From the NCBI GenBank assembly GCA_003558195.1, contig PWMM01000255.1:1-11493 (forward strand): DNA of 11,493 bases. Direction: 5' to 3'. Position numbers and translations under genes: made by a program. The stretch is from Syntrophomonadaceae bacterium. Lineage in GTDB: Bacteria > Bacillota > Dethiobacteria > DTU022. This document shows, one piece after another, positions 1 to 5,955 of the stretch. How positions within the stretch are numbered: the stretch's first letter is position 1; each line of letters opens with the position of its first letter. Below the pieces are notes generated by a model. It was given only the letters and a program-made list of their open reading frames with translations, did not search any database and was not told the DNA's origin.

Positions 1-95
1 CCGGGAATGGAAGCCTCTTCATATTCGCCAGGAGAACGTACATCTATAAACACTATGTTTTGTCGGGTAAGGGCTTCTTCTATCGTTACTTCCAC
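1..95 (-). CDS. mnmH: Rhodanese-domain protein, N-terminal fragment; probably tRNA 2-selenouridine/geranyl-2-thiouridine synthase
   Basis: Only the first 31 codons are present; the gene runs off the left edge. Read on the minus strand it starts at a GTG (95-93), nine bases after an AGGTGG ribosome site (110-105). The peptide holds the opening of a rhodanese fold: VTIEEAL, then VFIDVRSPGEYEEASIP. The DVRSPxE(F/Y)xxxxIPG pattern is the first conserved block of MnmH (SelU/YbbB), which uses a rhodanese domain followed by a P-loop domain to replace sulfur with selenium at the wobble uridine of some tRNAs. The catalytic cysteine and P-loop lie outside the window, so a plain rhodanese sulfurtransferase is the alternative. 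It is transcribed divergently from the HIT gene. Domain call firm, MnmH assignment inferred from resemblance of the first block. Confidence 0.6.
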   Translation of the reverse strand, partial: MEVTIEEALTRQNIVFIDVRSPGEYEEASIP

Positions 96-336
96 AATGC
101 ACTGCCACCTTATATCAAACCAAATTACAAGTTTATATTTTTTGCTTGTGTTACAGCTCATATTTCATTGATTGGTGGTTATGCTTTACTAAAAACTATC
201 ATAGCACAGAGTCATTCATTCTGCTAAATTTTTTTTATGGGTCGTGACTTGCAAATAAAATTTCTTCCGTAAAAAGGTAATAGTGGTTTTGATCGCGAAT
301 GATACATTAACTTGATTTATAAGAGTTTTGTTCGAC

Positions 337-365
337 TTCTCAAGGCAAAATAGCTATGTTATAAT
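337..365 (+). promoter_or_regulatory. Putative housekeeping sigma promoter for the HIT-rpsU-yqeY group
   Basis: A perfect TATAAT lies at 360-365. Seventeen bases upstream is TTCTCA (337-342), which matches TTGACA at four of six positions. Transcription would start near 372, immediately before the AGGAGG ribosome site at 373-378, leaving a very short leader. This is the best promoter match in the 290-bp divergent spacer (96-385). No convincing promoter was found for the leftward gene, and nothing else is recognisable in the spacer. Confidence 0.5.
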
Positions 366-385
366 AAAAATCAGGAGGAATCAGT

Positions 386-748
386 ATGTCAGTAGATTGT
401 GTTTTCTGCAAGATAATTAACCGAGAGCTAGATGCGGACATTGTTTACGAAGATGAAAAGGCGATTGCATTTAAAGATATTAATCCCGCTGCTCCGGTTC
501 ATATCCTGGTAGTCCCTCGCAAACATATTCCATCACTAAAGGACCTGGAAAAAAGCGATGAAGCTCTTATTGGACATTTGCATACTATTGCTAATGAAAT
601 AGCTAAAGCTTTTAAACTGGACAACAAGGGCTACCGGATTGTAATCAATTGTGGTGCTGATGCGGGTCAAATTGTATTTCACCTCCACCTCCACCTCCTG
701 GGCGGAAGACCTTTGCTACAAACCATAGCCAAGGGCAGGGGTGTATAA
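386..748 (+). CDS. HIT (histidine triad) family protein, HINT-like nucleotide hydrolase
   Basis: This 120-residue protein has the size and motifs of the HINT branch of the histidine triad superfamily, small dimeric enzymes that bind purine nucleotides and hydrolyse phosphoramidate or nucleotidyl bonds. The triad is H99, H101 and H103 in GQIVFHLHLHLLGG, with H99-type and H103-type histidines acting as nucleotide-binding and catalytic residues in the family. The N-terminus carries CVFC (C5, C8), which with H47 could form the zinc site seen in many bacterial members. The segment VVPRKHIPSL (42-51) is the usual core strand. The start ATG follows AGGAGG (373-378) by seven bases. It is the first gene of a group with rpsU and yqeY, an order common in Clostridia. 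Natural substrate unknown. Confidence 0.93.
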   Translation: MSVDCVFCKIINRELDADIVYEDEKAIAFKDINPAAPVHILVVPRKHIPSLKDLEKSDEALIGHLHTIANEIAKAFKLDNKGYRIVINCGADAGQIVFHLHLHLLGGRPLLQTIAKGRGV

Positions 749-802
749 TATTTATGCATTACAGTCCCTGGGTACTGGTTTTGAGGAGAGGGGGGAAAAG
801 TT

Positions 803-976
803 ATGGCAGAAGTGAAAATAGGTAAAAACGAAACCTTGGACAAGGCTTTAAAGAGGTTTAAAAAACAATGTGCTCGCGCGGGTGTAATATCTGAAGCCCG
901 CCGTCGGGAGCATTATGAAAAGCCGAGTGTGCGCCGCAAAAAGAAAGCCGATGCTGCTCGGAAAAGACGCCGTTAA
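803..976 (+). CDS. rpsU: Small ribosomal subunit protein bS21
   Basis: The 57-codon frame encodes MAEVKIGKNETLDKALKRFK and then a strongly basic tail ending RRKKKADAARKRRR. This is the full length of bS21, a late-binding protein of the 30S subunit that sits near the 3' end of 16S rRNA and helps initiation. The conserved core EARRREHYEKPSVRRKKK is visible at 31-48. The start follows an extended purine ribosome site (783-795, GAGGAGAGGGGGG). The gene begins 54 bases after the HIT gene and ends 19 bases before yqeY, so the three are probably cotranscribed. The HIT-rpsU-yqeY order is typical of Firmicutes. Confidence 0.97.
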   Translation: MAEVKIGKNETLDKALKRFKKQCARAGVISEARRREHYEKPSVRRKKKADAARKRRR

Positions 977-995
977 TTGTACAGGAGGATCTTGT

Positions 996-1448
996 ATGAC
1001 GGAAAAATCTCTTTCAGATCAGCTTTTTGAAGAACAAAAAGAAGCAACCAGATCAAAAGATCGTTTCCGTTTGTCGGTAATTCGAATGCTAAGGTCTGAA
1101 TTGCAAAACAGTACCATAGCAAAAAAAGCTCCTCTTAATTCCGAAGAAGAACTGGCGGTCTTAACCCGTGAAGTAAAGAAGCGTCATGAATCGCTTGCTG
1201 ATTATCAAAAAGCAAACCGGAAGGAACTTTTAGATGATTTAAACAGAGAAATTGAAATTTTAAAAAAATATCTACCAGAACAGCTAACTGAAGCAGAACT
1301 CGCTAGCCTGGTAGAAAGCGCAATTGCCAAAACTGGGGCTGAAAGCAAGCGGGATTTGGGGAAAGTGATGGGTTTGCTTATGCCTCAGATTAAAGGCAGG
1401 GCCGACGGCAATACTGTGCGGCGGTTAGTTGAAGATAAACTGCAATAA
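996..1448 (+). CDS. yqeY: GatB/YqeY domain protein
   Basis: A 150-residue, largely helical protein matching YqeY throughout: KDRFRLSVIRMLRSELQN near 21-38, the linker LPEQLTEAEL near 95-104, and GKVMGLLMPQIKGRADG near 126-142. The family resembles the C-terminal tail of GatB, the subunit of the tRNA-dependent amidotransferase that contacts tRNA, so a role with tRNA or its charging is often suggested but is not established. I place the start at the ATG at 996 because AGGAGG (983-988) sits seven bases before it. The same frame stays open upstream to 915, but that extension overlaps rpsU and looks like translated rpsU sequence. It lies 19 bases after rpsU and is followed by a GC-rich hairpin. 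Confidence 0.93.
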   Translation: MTEKSLSDQLFEEQKEATRSKDRFRLSVIRMLRSELQNSTIAKKAPLNSEEELAVLTREVKKRHESLADYQKANRKELLDDLNREIEILKKYLPEQLTEAELASLVESAIAKTGAESKRDLGKVMGLLMPQIKGRADGNTVRRLVEDKLQ

Positions 1449-1453
1449 TTAAT

Positions 1454-1488
1454 ATTTAAGCCCGGCTGATTTGACGCCGGGCTTAAAT
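1454..1488 (+). terminator. GC-rich hairpin after yqeY, terminator-like but without a strong U-tract
   Basis: The arms TTTAAGCCCGGC (1455-1466) and GCCGGGCTTAAA (1476-1487) are perfectly complementary over 12 bp, extended to 13 by A1454-T1488, around a nine-base loop. The bases that follow (TGTAATCTTAATG) contain only scattered Ts. It lies only six bases after the yqeY stop and 31 bases before the nfeD start. It could end transcription partly, stabilise the upstream mRNA 3' end, or act as a bidirectional attenuator. Confidence 0.6.
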
Positions 1489-1518
1489 GTAATCTTAATG
1501 GATATGGGAGGAAAGCTT

Positions 1519-2853
1519 TTGGCAATATCTAAAAGAAGCTTATTGTGGCTGGCTTGCCTCTTTAGCGGCCTGTTTATTTTTATGTCTTCAAACAGTGGTG
1601 AGGCGGATAGCATTAATGTTGCGGTAATTGAGATCAGTGGCACAATTGATCCAGGCACCAGTAATTATGTGAACTTTGCTTTAGAAGAAGCTAAAGAAAT
1701 AGATGCAAAAGCTGTCATTCTAGAACTGGATACTCCTGGAGGTTTCATCCGCTCTGCTGAGGAGATCAGGCGTAGTATCGATGATTTTAGCCCCCCTGTT
1801 TATGCTTTTGTTCGTCCCAGCGCCATATCTGCCGGGGCCTATCTTGCCCTTGCTGCTGATGAAATTTATATGGTTCCTGGAAGTACCATCGGCGCTGCCG
1901 AGCCAAGCTATCTCGGCCTGGGTGAAGTTGATGAAAAAATGCTGTCTTTTTGGGAGAAAGAGATGGCATCTATGGCTGAAAGGCGAGGCAGGGATCCCCG
2001 CATTGCTTCAGCCATGGTCCGCCGGGATATTGCCATTGAAGGCTTGGTCGAAGAAGGGGTTTTGTTGACCCTAACAGCAGGAGAAGCACTTGAATTTGGT
2101 TACAGTGAAGGGATAGTTAACGACCAGGATTCATTTCTTGAAGCCATTGGGCTTGAAAATGCCCAATGGCGGATTATTGATCAAAGACCTGCAGATATCC
2201 TGGTTAGATGGACTACTAATCCGGTGATAGGCACAATTTTGTTGATGATTGGGCTGGGTGGCCTGGCTCTTGAGGTGATTTCAGCGGGTTTTGGTGCAGC
2301 CGGGGTTATCAGTTTAACCGCTTTTGCTCTTTATTTCGGGGGTAATATTGCAGCAGGAATGGCTGAATACTGGGTGCTCATTTTATTTGCTTTTGGAATA
2401 GGATTGATGCTCGTTGAAGCAATCATGCCCGGCTTTGGTTTTTTCGGGCTAGCCGGACTGACTGCAACCATTGTCTCTATAGTTTTAGCAGCTGTCTCTG
2501 TGCAAACCGGAATGGTTATGCTTTTTGTATCAATAGTGCTTGCTGCCGTTTTTTCTGTATTTGCTTTCCGTTTTTTTGCCAGAAGGGGGGCTTTGCGTCA
2601 TATTATCCTTTCTGAAGAAGAAACCGCTGATCTCGGTTATGTTGCCCCTCTTGATCAAAAAGATTTGATTGGAAAAAAAGGAAAGGCAATTACTTCACTC
2701 CGTCCTTCTGGTGCCGTGGAAATTGATGGAAAAAGAGTTGATGTAGTTAGCGATGGTGGATATATCGCAAATGGAGAAACCGTAATTGTAGATCGAGTTG
2801 AAGGAGTGCGGGTAATTGTGCACAGCTTCAAGGATGATCGTAAAGAGTCATAG
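1519..2853 (+). CDS. nfeD: NfeD family membrane protein, long form with ClpP-like serine protease domain
   Basis: A 444-residue long-form NfeD protein (B. subtilis YqeZ type), partner of flotillin in membrane microdomains. An N-terminal signal segment (residues 6-22) is followed by a ClpP/SppA-like domain: VAVIEISGTID (34-44), LELDTPGG (68-75) and ISAGAYLALAADEIYM (103-118), where S104 is the expected nucleophile. Several hydrophobic helices span about 235-353. A C-terminal soluble OB-like NfeD domain (about 375-436) contains GKKGKAITSLRPSGAVEIDG. I choose the TTG at 1519 because GGGAGG (1506-1511) lies seven bases before it and the signal peptide starts cleanly. The longer frame from 1471 would begin inside the preceding hairpin. 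In the related archaeal protease 1510-N the general base is a lysine; the matching place here, EMASMAERRGR (148-158), seems to hold alanine (by memory alignment). The gene precedes floA, as usual. Confidence 0.92.
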   Translation: MAISKRSLLWLACLFSGLFIFMSSNSGEADSINVAVIEISGTIDPGTSNYVNFALEEAKEIDAKAVILELDTPGGFIRSAEEIRRSIDDFSPPVYAFVRPSAISAGAYLALAADEIYMVPGSTIGAAEPSYLGLGEVDEKMLSFWEKEMASMAERRGRDPRIASAMVRRDIAIEGLVEEGVLLTLTAGEALEFGYSEGIVNDQDSFLEAIGLENAQWRIIDQRPADILVRWTTNPVIGTILLMIGLGGLALEVISAGFGAAGVISLTAFALYFGGNIAAGMAEYWVLILFAFGIGLMLVEAIMPGFGFFGLAGLTATIVSIVLAAVSVQTGMVMLFVSIVLAAVFSVFAFRFFARRGALRHIILSEEETADLGYVAPLDQKDLIGKKGKAITSLRPSGAVEIDGKRVDVVSDGGYIANGETVIVDRVEGVRVIVHSFKDDRKES

Positions 2854-2891
2854 AGTGTTACGCTATCTGTTTTGTTATGGTTGAATTTTTG

Positions 2892-2920
2892 TTGATCATG
2901 ATTATTAGTTGCAGCATATT
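2892..2920 (+). promoter_or_regulatory. Possible promoter for floA
   Basis: TTGATC (2892-2897) and CATATT (2915-2920) are separated by 17 bases, each matching its consensus at four of six positions. They lie in the 107-bp AT-rich spacer between nfeD and floA. The spacer shows no clear terminator, so this may be an internal promoter on top of readthrough. I saw no sigma-W type site here, although the B. subtilis operon is sigma-W controlled. Confidence 0.3.
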
Positions 2921-2960
2921 TTATTGATGTGATGTTAATTATAGATGAGGAGGATGTTTA

Positions 2961-3956
2961 ATGAATATTGAAGGGATTATTCCACTGCTTGCCCTGATTG
3001 TTGTTGTCGTTATCTTTGTAGCTGTCATATTTAGTTTTATACCGCTCGGCCTTTGGATATCAGCCCTGGCAGCTCGTGTTCCTGTAGGGATATTTTCATT
3101 GATAGGGATGAGACTAAGGAGGGTAATTCCGGCTAAAATTGTAGCTCCTTTAATTAAAGCCACTAAGGCCGGGCTGGATTTAAGTGTAAACAAACTGGAA
3201 GGACATTTTTTGGCTGGAGGTAACGTTGACCGGGTTGTTAATGCCTTGATCGCCGCCCAGCGAGCAGAAATACCTTTGCAGTTTGAAAGAGCCGCGGCCA
3301 TAGATCTGGCTGGCCGTGATGTTTTGGAAGCGGTTCAAATGAGTGTTAATCCGAAGGTGATTGAAACACCGGTAGTTGCCGCAGTTGCTAAAGATGGGAT
3401 TGAAGTTAAAGCCCGGGCTAAAGTAACGGTTCGAGCCAATATTGATCGACTGGTTGGAGGTGCCGGAGAAGAGACGATTATTGCCAGGGTAGGCGAAGGA
3501 ATTGTTACAACAATCGGTTCTTCTGATAATCACAAGGTTGTTTTAGAAAACCCGGATAAAATATCTAATACTGTTTTGAATAAAGGTCTTGATTCTGGAA
3601 CTGCTTATGAGATATTGTCAATTGACGTAGCTGATGTTGATGTAGGGAAGAACATTGGGGCTCAACTGCAGACAGATCAAGCTGAAGCAGATAAGCGTAT
3701 TGCCCAGGCCAAAGCGGAAGAACGACGCGCTATGGCTGTTGCAAAAGAACAGGAAATGATTGCCTCGGTACAGGAAATGAGAGCCAAAGTGACCGAAGCT
3801 GAAGCGGAAGTACCCAAAGCTTTATCACAGGCTTTACGTGAAGGCAATTTAGGTGTAATGGATTATTATCAACTAAAAAATGTTATGGCTGATACTGATA
3901 TGAGAGAAAGCTTTGGTAAGTTGAGCCAGGAAGAGCAAGAAGATGATCAGAAGTAA
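2961..3956 (+). CDS. floA: Flotillin-like protein FloA
   Basis: The 331-residue length equals that of B. subtilis FloA (YqfA), a scaffold that forms mobile foci in the membrane and influences fluidity, secretion and signalling complexes. A hydrophobic N-terminal hairpin (about 5-37) anchors it. The SPFH/PHB domain follows (about 40-230), with ARVPVGIFSLIGMRLRRV, NVDRVVNALIAAQRAEI and VKARAKVTVRANIDRLVGG. An alanine- and glutamate-rich coiled coil (about 235-290) holds repeated QA(K/E)AE units used for oligomerisation. The C-terminal signature GVMDYYQLKNVMADTDMR (297-314) is nearly invariant in the family. The start ATG is seven bases after AGGAGG (2948-2953). It lies between nfeD and a small membrane-anchored protein, and is probably cotranscribed with the latter (17-bp gap). 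Confidence 0.97.
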   Translation: MNIEGIIPLLALIVVVVIFVAVIFSFIPLGLWISALAARVPVGIFSLIGMRLRRVIPAKIVAPLIKATKAGLDLSVNKLEGHFLAGGNVDRVVNALIAAQRAEIPLQFERAAAIDLAGRDVLEAVQMSVNPKVIETPVVAAVAKDGIEVKARAKVTVRANIDRLVGGAGEETIIARVGEGIVTTIGSSDNHKVVLENPDKISNTVLNKGLDSGTAYEILSIDVADVDVGKNIGAQLQTDQAEADKRIAQAKAEERRAMAVAKEQEMIASVQEMRAKVTEAEAEVPKALSQALREGNLGVMDYYQLKNVMADTDMRESFGKLSQEEQEDDQK

Positions 3957-3973
3957 GTGCAGGAGGCTATATT

Positions 3974-4426
3974 ATGGATGGTTTTATAACTATAGTTGTT
4001 CTGGTAATTGCCTTTAATCTTTTAAATAGACTGTTGGGAGCGGCAGCAAGGAAAAAACAGCCACAACCAAGGCGGTCTTTCAGGGCTGAACGGCCAATTC
4101 CGGAAAGACCTGTTGAGAAAAGTTATCGTGAACCTTCTTTTTTCAAGGTATCCTGGCCAGAAAGTAGTGATTACGGTTATGATGGCGAAGAAGAAGATGA
4201 TCAACAGGAATTAGAAAAGAGAAATGATACTGGCGATGAAAAATCTAACAATTTTGCTGTTGAAAAAAAAGCCAGTCTAAAAACCGCAGCAGTTCCGGTT
4301 TCCAATAATTTAAGGGATTTGTTAAGCAGTAGAGATTCCCTGTTAGCTGCATTTATTTTCCATGAGGCAATTTCAAAGCCTCCGCTTTCTTGCCGGCGGA
4401 AAAGGCAGTCTCGAAAAATTATATAA
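3974..4426 (+). CDS. Small membrane-anchored hypothetical protein downstream of FloA
   Basis: I do not recognise this 150-residue protein with certainty. It has one N-terminal hydrophobic segment (about 4-22, FITIVVLVIAFNLLNRLLG), then a basic proline-rich stretch (27-47) and a highly charged, low-complexity region with an acidic run (71-81). By the positive-inside rule most of the chain would be cytoplasmic. The C-terminus breaks the low complexity: LRDLLSSRDSLLAAFIFHEAI (starting at 113) then SKPPLSCRRKR. That ending recalls a short 'xxAxIxxEILxxPxxxR' tail found in small proteins beside flotillin genes in Firmicutes. The ATG follows AGGAGG (3961-3966) by seven bases and the gene starts 17 bases after floA, so a role with FloA/NfeD is a reasonable inference only. 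It occupies the position of B. subtilis yqfB, without obvious similarity. Confidence 0.8.
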   Translation: MDGFITIVVLVIAFNLLNRLLGAAARKKQPQPRRSFRAERPIPERPVEKSYREPSFFKVSWPESSDYGYDGEEEDDQQELEKRNDTGDEKSNNFAVEKKASLKTAAVPVSNNLRDLLSSRDSLLAAFIFHEAISKPPLSCRRKRQSRKII

Positions 4427-4473
4427 AATTGAATGGGATTAAAAATAAATATTAGTAATTTTAGGTAATAATT

Positions 4474-4505
4474 AAAACCGGGAATAATACCGGTACTGGT
4501 TTTTT
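4474..4505 (+). terminator. Probable rho-independent terminator of the nfeD-floA group
   Basis: AAAACCGG (4474-4481) pairs with CTGGTTTT (4496-4503), with one G-U pair, around a 14-base loop, and six Ts run from 4500 to 4505. A second, shorter pairing ACCGG/CCGGT (4477-4481 with 4490-4494) competes with it. It lies 48 bases after the last gene of the group, the right place for its end. Confidence 0.5.
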
Positions 4506-4545
4506 AGTTTTGGTTTAGTATTTAATCTGTTTCTAAGAGGCACTC

Positions 4546-4604
4546 ATGGGGCAGCAGGACTCCCTGGCCGGATGAAAGTATTACCGGCCAGGGTGTTGCC
4601 CTGT
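4546..4604. other. Long GC-rich hairpin, possible structured RNA or dispersed repeat
   Basis: The inner arms CCCTGGCCGG (4562-4571) and CCGGCCAGGG (4584-4593) pair perfectly over 10 bp around a 12-base loop. The pairing resumes below a one-sided five-base bulge (GGACT, 4557-4561): GGGCAGCA (4549-4556) with TGTTGCCC (4594-4601), including one G-U, and can run on to 4546/4604 with two G-U pairs and one A-U pair. About 21 bp are paired in total. No T-run follows, so it is not a standard terminator. It forms a GC-rich island in an AT-rich spacer. It could be a small RNA, a leader element for phoH, or a dispersed palindrome. Strand cannot be decided. Confidence 0.55.
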
Positions 4605-4647
4605 TCAAAAGGAGGCCCGGGTTCTGATCAATTGATTTGTTTTGTTA

Positions 4648-4683
4648 ATGATGAATCAGGTAAAAATGATGTATCAGGTAAAA
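4648..4683. repeat. 18-bp tandem duplication, two copies
   Basis: ATGATGAATCAGGTAAAA (4648-4665) is followed directly by ATGATGTATCAGGTAAAA (4666-4683), differing at one base. The unit length is a multiple of three and the sequence can be read as a 27-codon frame from 4648, but no ribosome site precedes it. It looks like a simple local duplication. Confidence 0.75.
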
Positions 4684-4863
4684 AGGTGATTTTATTTCCT
4701 GCTTTAGGTTTAAATAGCACATCTTATTAGTTATTATGATATTACTTCCAGGGCTGCTTCAAAAGTTACCAGCACAATAATTGCATCATTCTTTCCAGGG
4801 AGAAATAAATTATTATATGTGTTTGCCATGAAAGGGAAAGAAAGCAAACAGGGTTTCTGAAAT

Positions 4864-4888
4864 GATAGTATTAATTATTATAACTATC
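4864..4888. promoter_or_regulatory. AT-rich imperfect palindrome upstream of phoH, possible operator over a -10-like site
   Basis: The 25-base dyad begins GATAGT and ends ACTATC; ten of its twelve symmetric pairs are complementary, with the centre at 4876. A TATAAC (4879-4884) that could serve as a -10 element lies in its right half, but the -35 region is poor (TTCTGA at 4855-4860). It is 63 bp before the phoH start. A repressor site is an inference from the symmetry and position only. Confidence 0.35.
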
Positions 4889-4950
4889 TAAGATCATCAA
4901 CAAATGGTAAAATAGGTTTTGCAAAGTGAAAGAAAGGAGAATGCTGCTTT

Positions 4951-5955
4951 TTGGCAGAGAATATTACAACTAAAACAGTAACTCTCACTGGTGGAGATGA
5001 AGCAGTACAATTGCTGGGGAAACAGGATCGCCACTTCAGCTTAATTGAAGAAAAATTTGATGTACGCCTTATACCTAAAGGACATGAACTAATTATTGAG
5101 GGACAGGTTGAAGATGTAGATTTGCTATCTGCAATGTTCCAGGAGCTCTTGTCCCATATTCGCAAAGGCCACATGTTAACAGGCCGTGAATTTGAATATG
5201 CCTTAAAATTAACTGGACAGGGTAATATAAAATCAATCAGGTCACTTTTTAGCGATTTAATATTAGTGACACCGCGTGGAAAACAGATCAGGCCCAAGAC
5301 AATTGGTCAAAAACAGTACCTGGAAGCAATTCGTTCCTATGATATTGTTTTATCTATCGGCCCGGCTGGTACTGGCAAAACTTACCTGGCCCTGGCTATG
5401 GCTGTTGATGCTCTAAAAAGAAAACAGGTCCAGAGATTGATATTAACCAGGCCGGCAGTTGAGGCAGGAGAGCACCTGGGATTCTTACCTGGCGATTTCC
5501 AGGAAAAAGTAGATCCCTATTTGCGACCTATATATGATGGCCTCTATGATCTTTTAGGAATGGATGTTTTTCAGAAGTACAGGGAAAAAGGGATCATTGA
5601 GATTGCTCCTCTGGCCTATATGCGCGGGAGAACCCTTGATGATTCTTTTGTCATTCTTGATGAAGGTCAAAATGCTACTTCAGAACAAATGAAAATGCTT
5701 TTAACTAGATTAGGTTTTGGTTCGAAAGCAGTAGTGACCGGTGATGTGACCCAGGTTGATTTACCAGGCGGCCGGTATTCGGGGCTGGAAGAGGCCTCTC
5801 GGATTCTTTCAGATATTGAAGGAATTGGGGTTATTTATCTTACTGATAAAGATGTGGTCCGGCACCCTTTAGTTCAGAGTATAATTAAAGCTTACGAGGC
5901 CTTTGACCAAGCAAGGGGAAGGGGTCGACATGAAAAAGAAAACCAGGCTCAATGA
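4951..5955 (+). CDS. phoH: PhoH family P-loop ATPase
   Basis: This 334-residue protein is a full PhoH-like ATPase (B. subtilis YqfE/PhoH type). An N-terminal region (about 1-110) includes a KH-like segment, VRLIPKGHELIIEGQ (38-52). The ATPase core starts near TIGQKQYLEAI (117-127), with Walker A GPAGTGKT (137-144), the family-specific LTRPAVEAGEHLGFLPGD (165-182), Walker B VILDEGQNAT (234-243) and the sensor VVTGDVTQVDLP (261-272). PhoH proteins are ATP-binding and linked to RNA metabolism, often next to ybeY; the substrate is unsettled. The start is TTG at 4951, about 11 bases after AAAGGAG (4933-4939). The ATG at 4941 is out of frame. It opens a tight block with pgpH and ybeY and overlaps pgpH by 26 bases. 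Confidence 0.96.
   Translation: MAENITTKTVTLTGGDEAVQLLGKQDRHFSLIEEKFDVRLIPKGHELIIEGQVEDVDLLSAMFQELLSHIRKGHMLTGREFEYALKLTGQGNIKSIRSLFSDLILVTPRGKQIRPKTIGQKQYLEAIRSYDIVLSIGPAGTGKTYLALAMAVDALKRKQVQRLILTRPAVEAGEHLGFLPGDFQEKVDPYLRPIYDGLYDLLGMDVFQKYREKGIIEIAPLAYMRGRTLDDSFVILDEGQNATSEQMKMLLTRLGFGSKAVVTGDVTQVDLPGGRYSGLEEASRILSDIEGIGVIYLTDKDVVRHPLVQSIIKAYEAFDQARGRGRHEKENQAQ

Larger units (their letters stand above)
4427..4950. other. 524-bp non-coding spacer where yqfC-yqfD would be expected
   Basis: No frame of useful length with a ribosome site was found on either strand. From left to right the spacer contains a terminator-like hairpin (4474-4505), a long GC-rich hairpin (4546-4604), an orphan AAAAGGAGG (4607-4615) with no usable start after it, an 18-bp tandem duplication (4648-4683), about 170 bp of AT-rich sequence with no recognised element, and an AT-rich dyad (4864-4888) before phoH. 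I could not recognise remnants of yqfC or yqfD. Confidence 0.7.

Noticed and set aside
915..995. Upstream extension of the yqeY frame into rpsU
   Set aside because: The added residues are rpsU read in another frame, and a strong AGGAGG sits just before the ATG at 996.
2939..3301. 120-codon open frame on the minus strand
   Set aside because: It lies opposite the start of floA, whose family identity is clear.
4607..4632. AAAAGGAGG as the ribosome site of a missed small gene
   Set aside because: No ATG, GTG or TTG lies at a workable distance; the nearby CTG is followed by a stop after two codons.
4548..4632. A degenerate tRNA, suggested by GGGTTCTGATC near a GC-rich hairpin
   Set aside because: The arms do not form a cloverleaf; there is no acceptor stem or anticodon arm.
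4648..4731. A 27-codon frame starting at the tandem repeat (MMNQVK repeated)
   Set aside because: No ribosome site precedes it and the repeated residues come from the DNA duplication.
4884..5297. 137-codon open frame on the minus strand
   Set aside because: It lies opposite phoH, has low-complexity Ser/Cys-rich content typical of a shadow frame, and no ribosome site.
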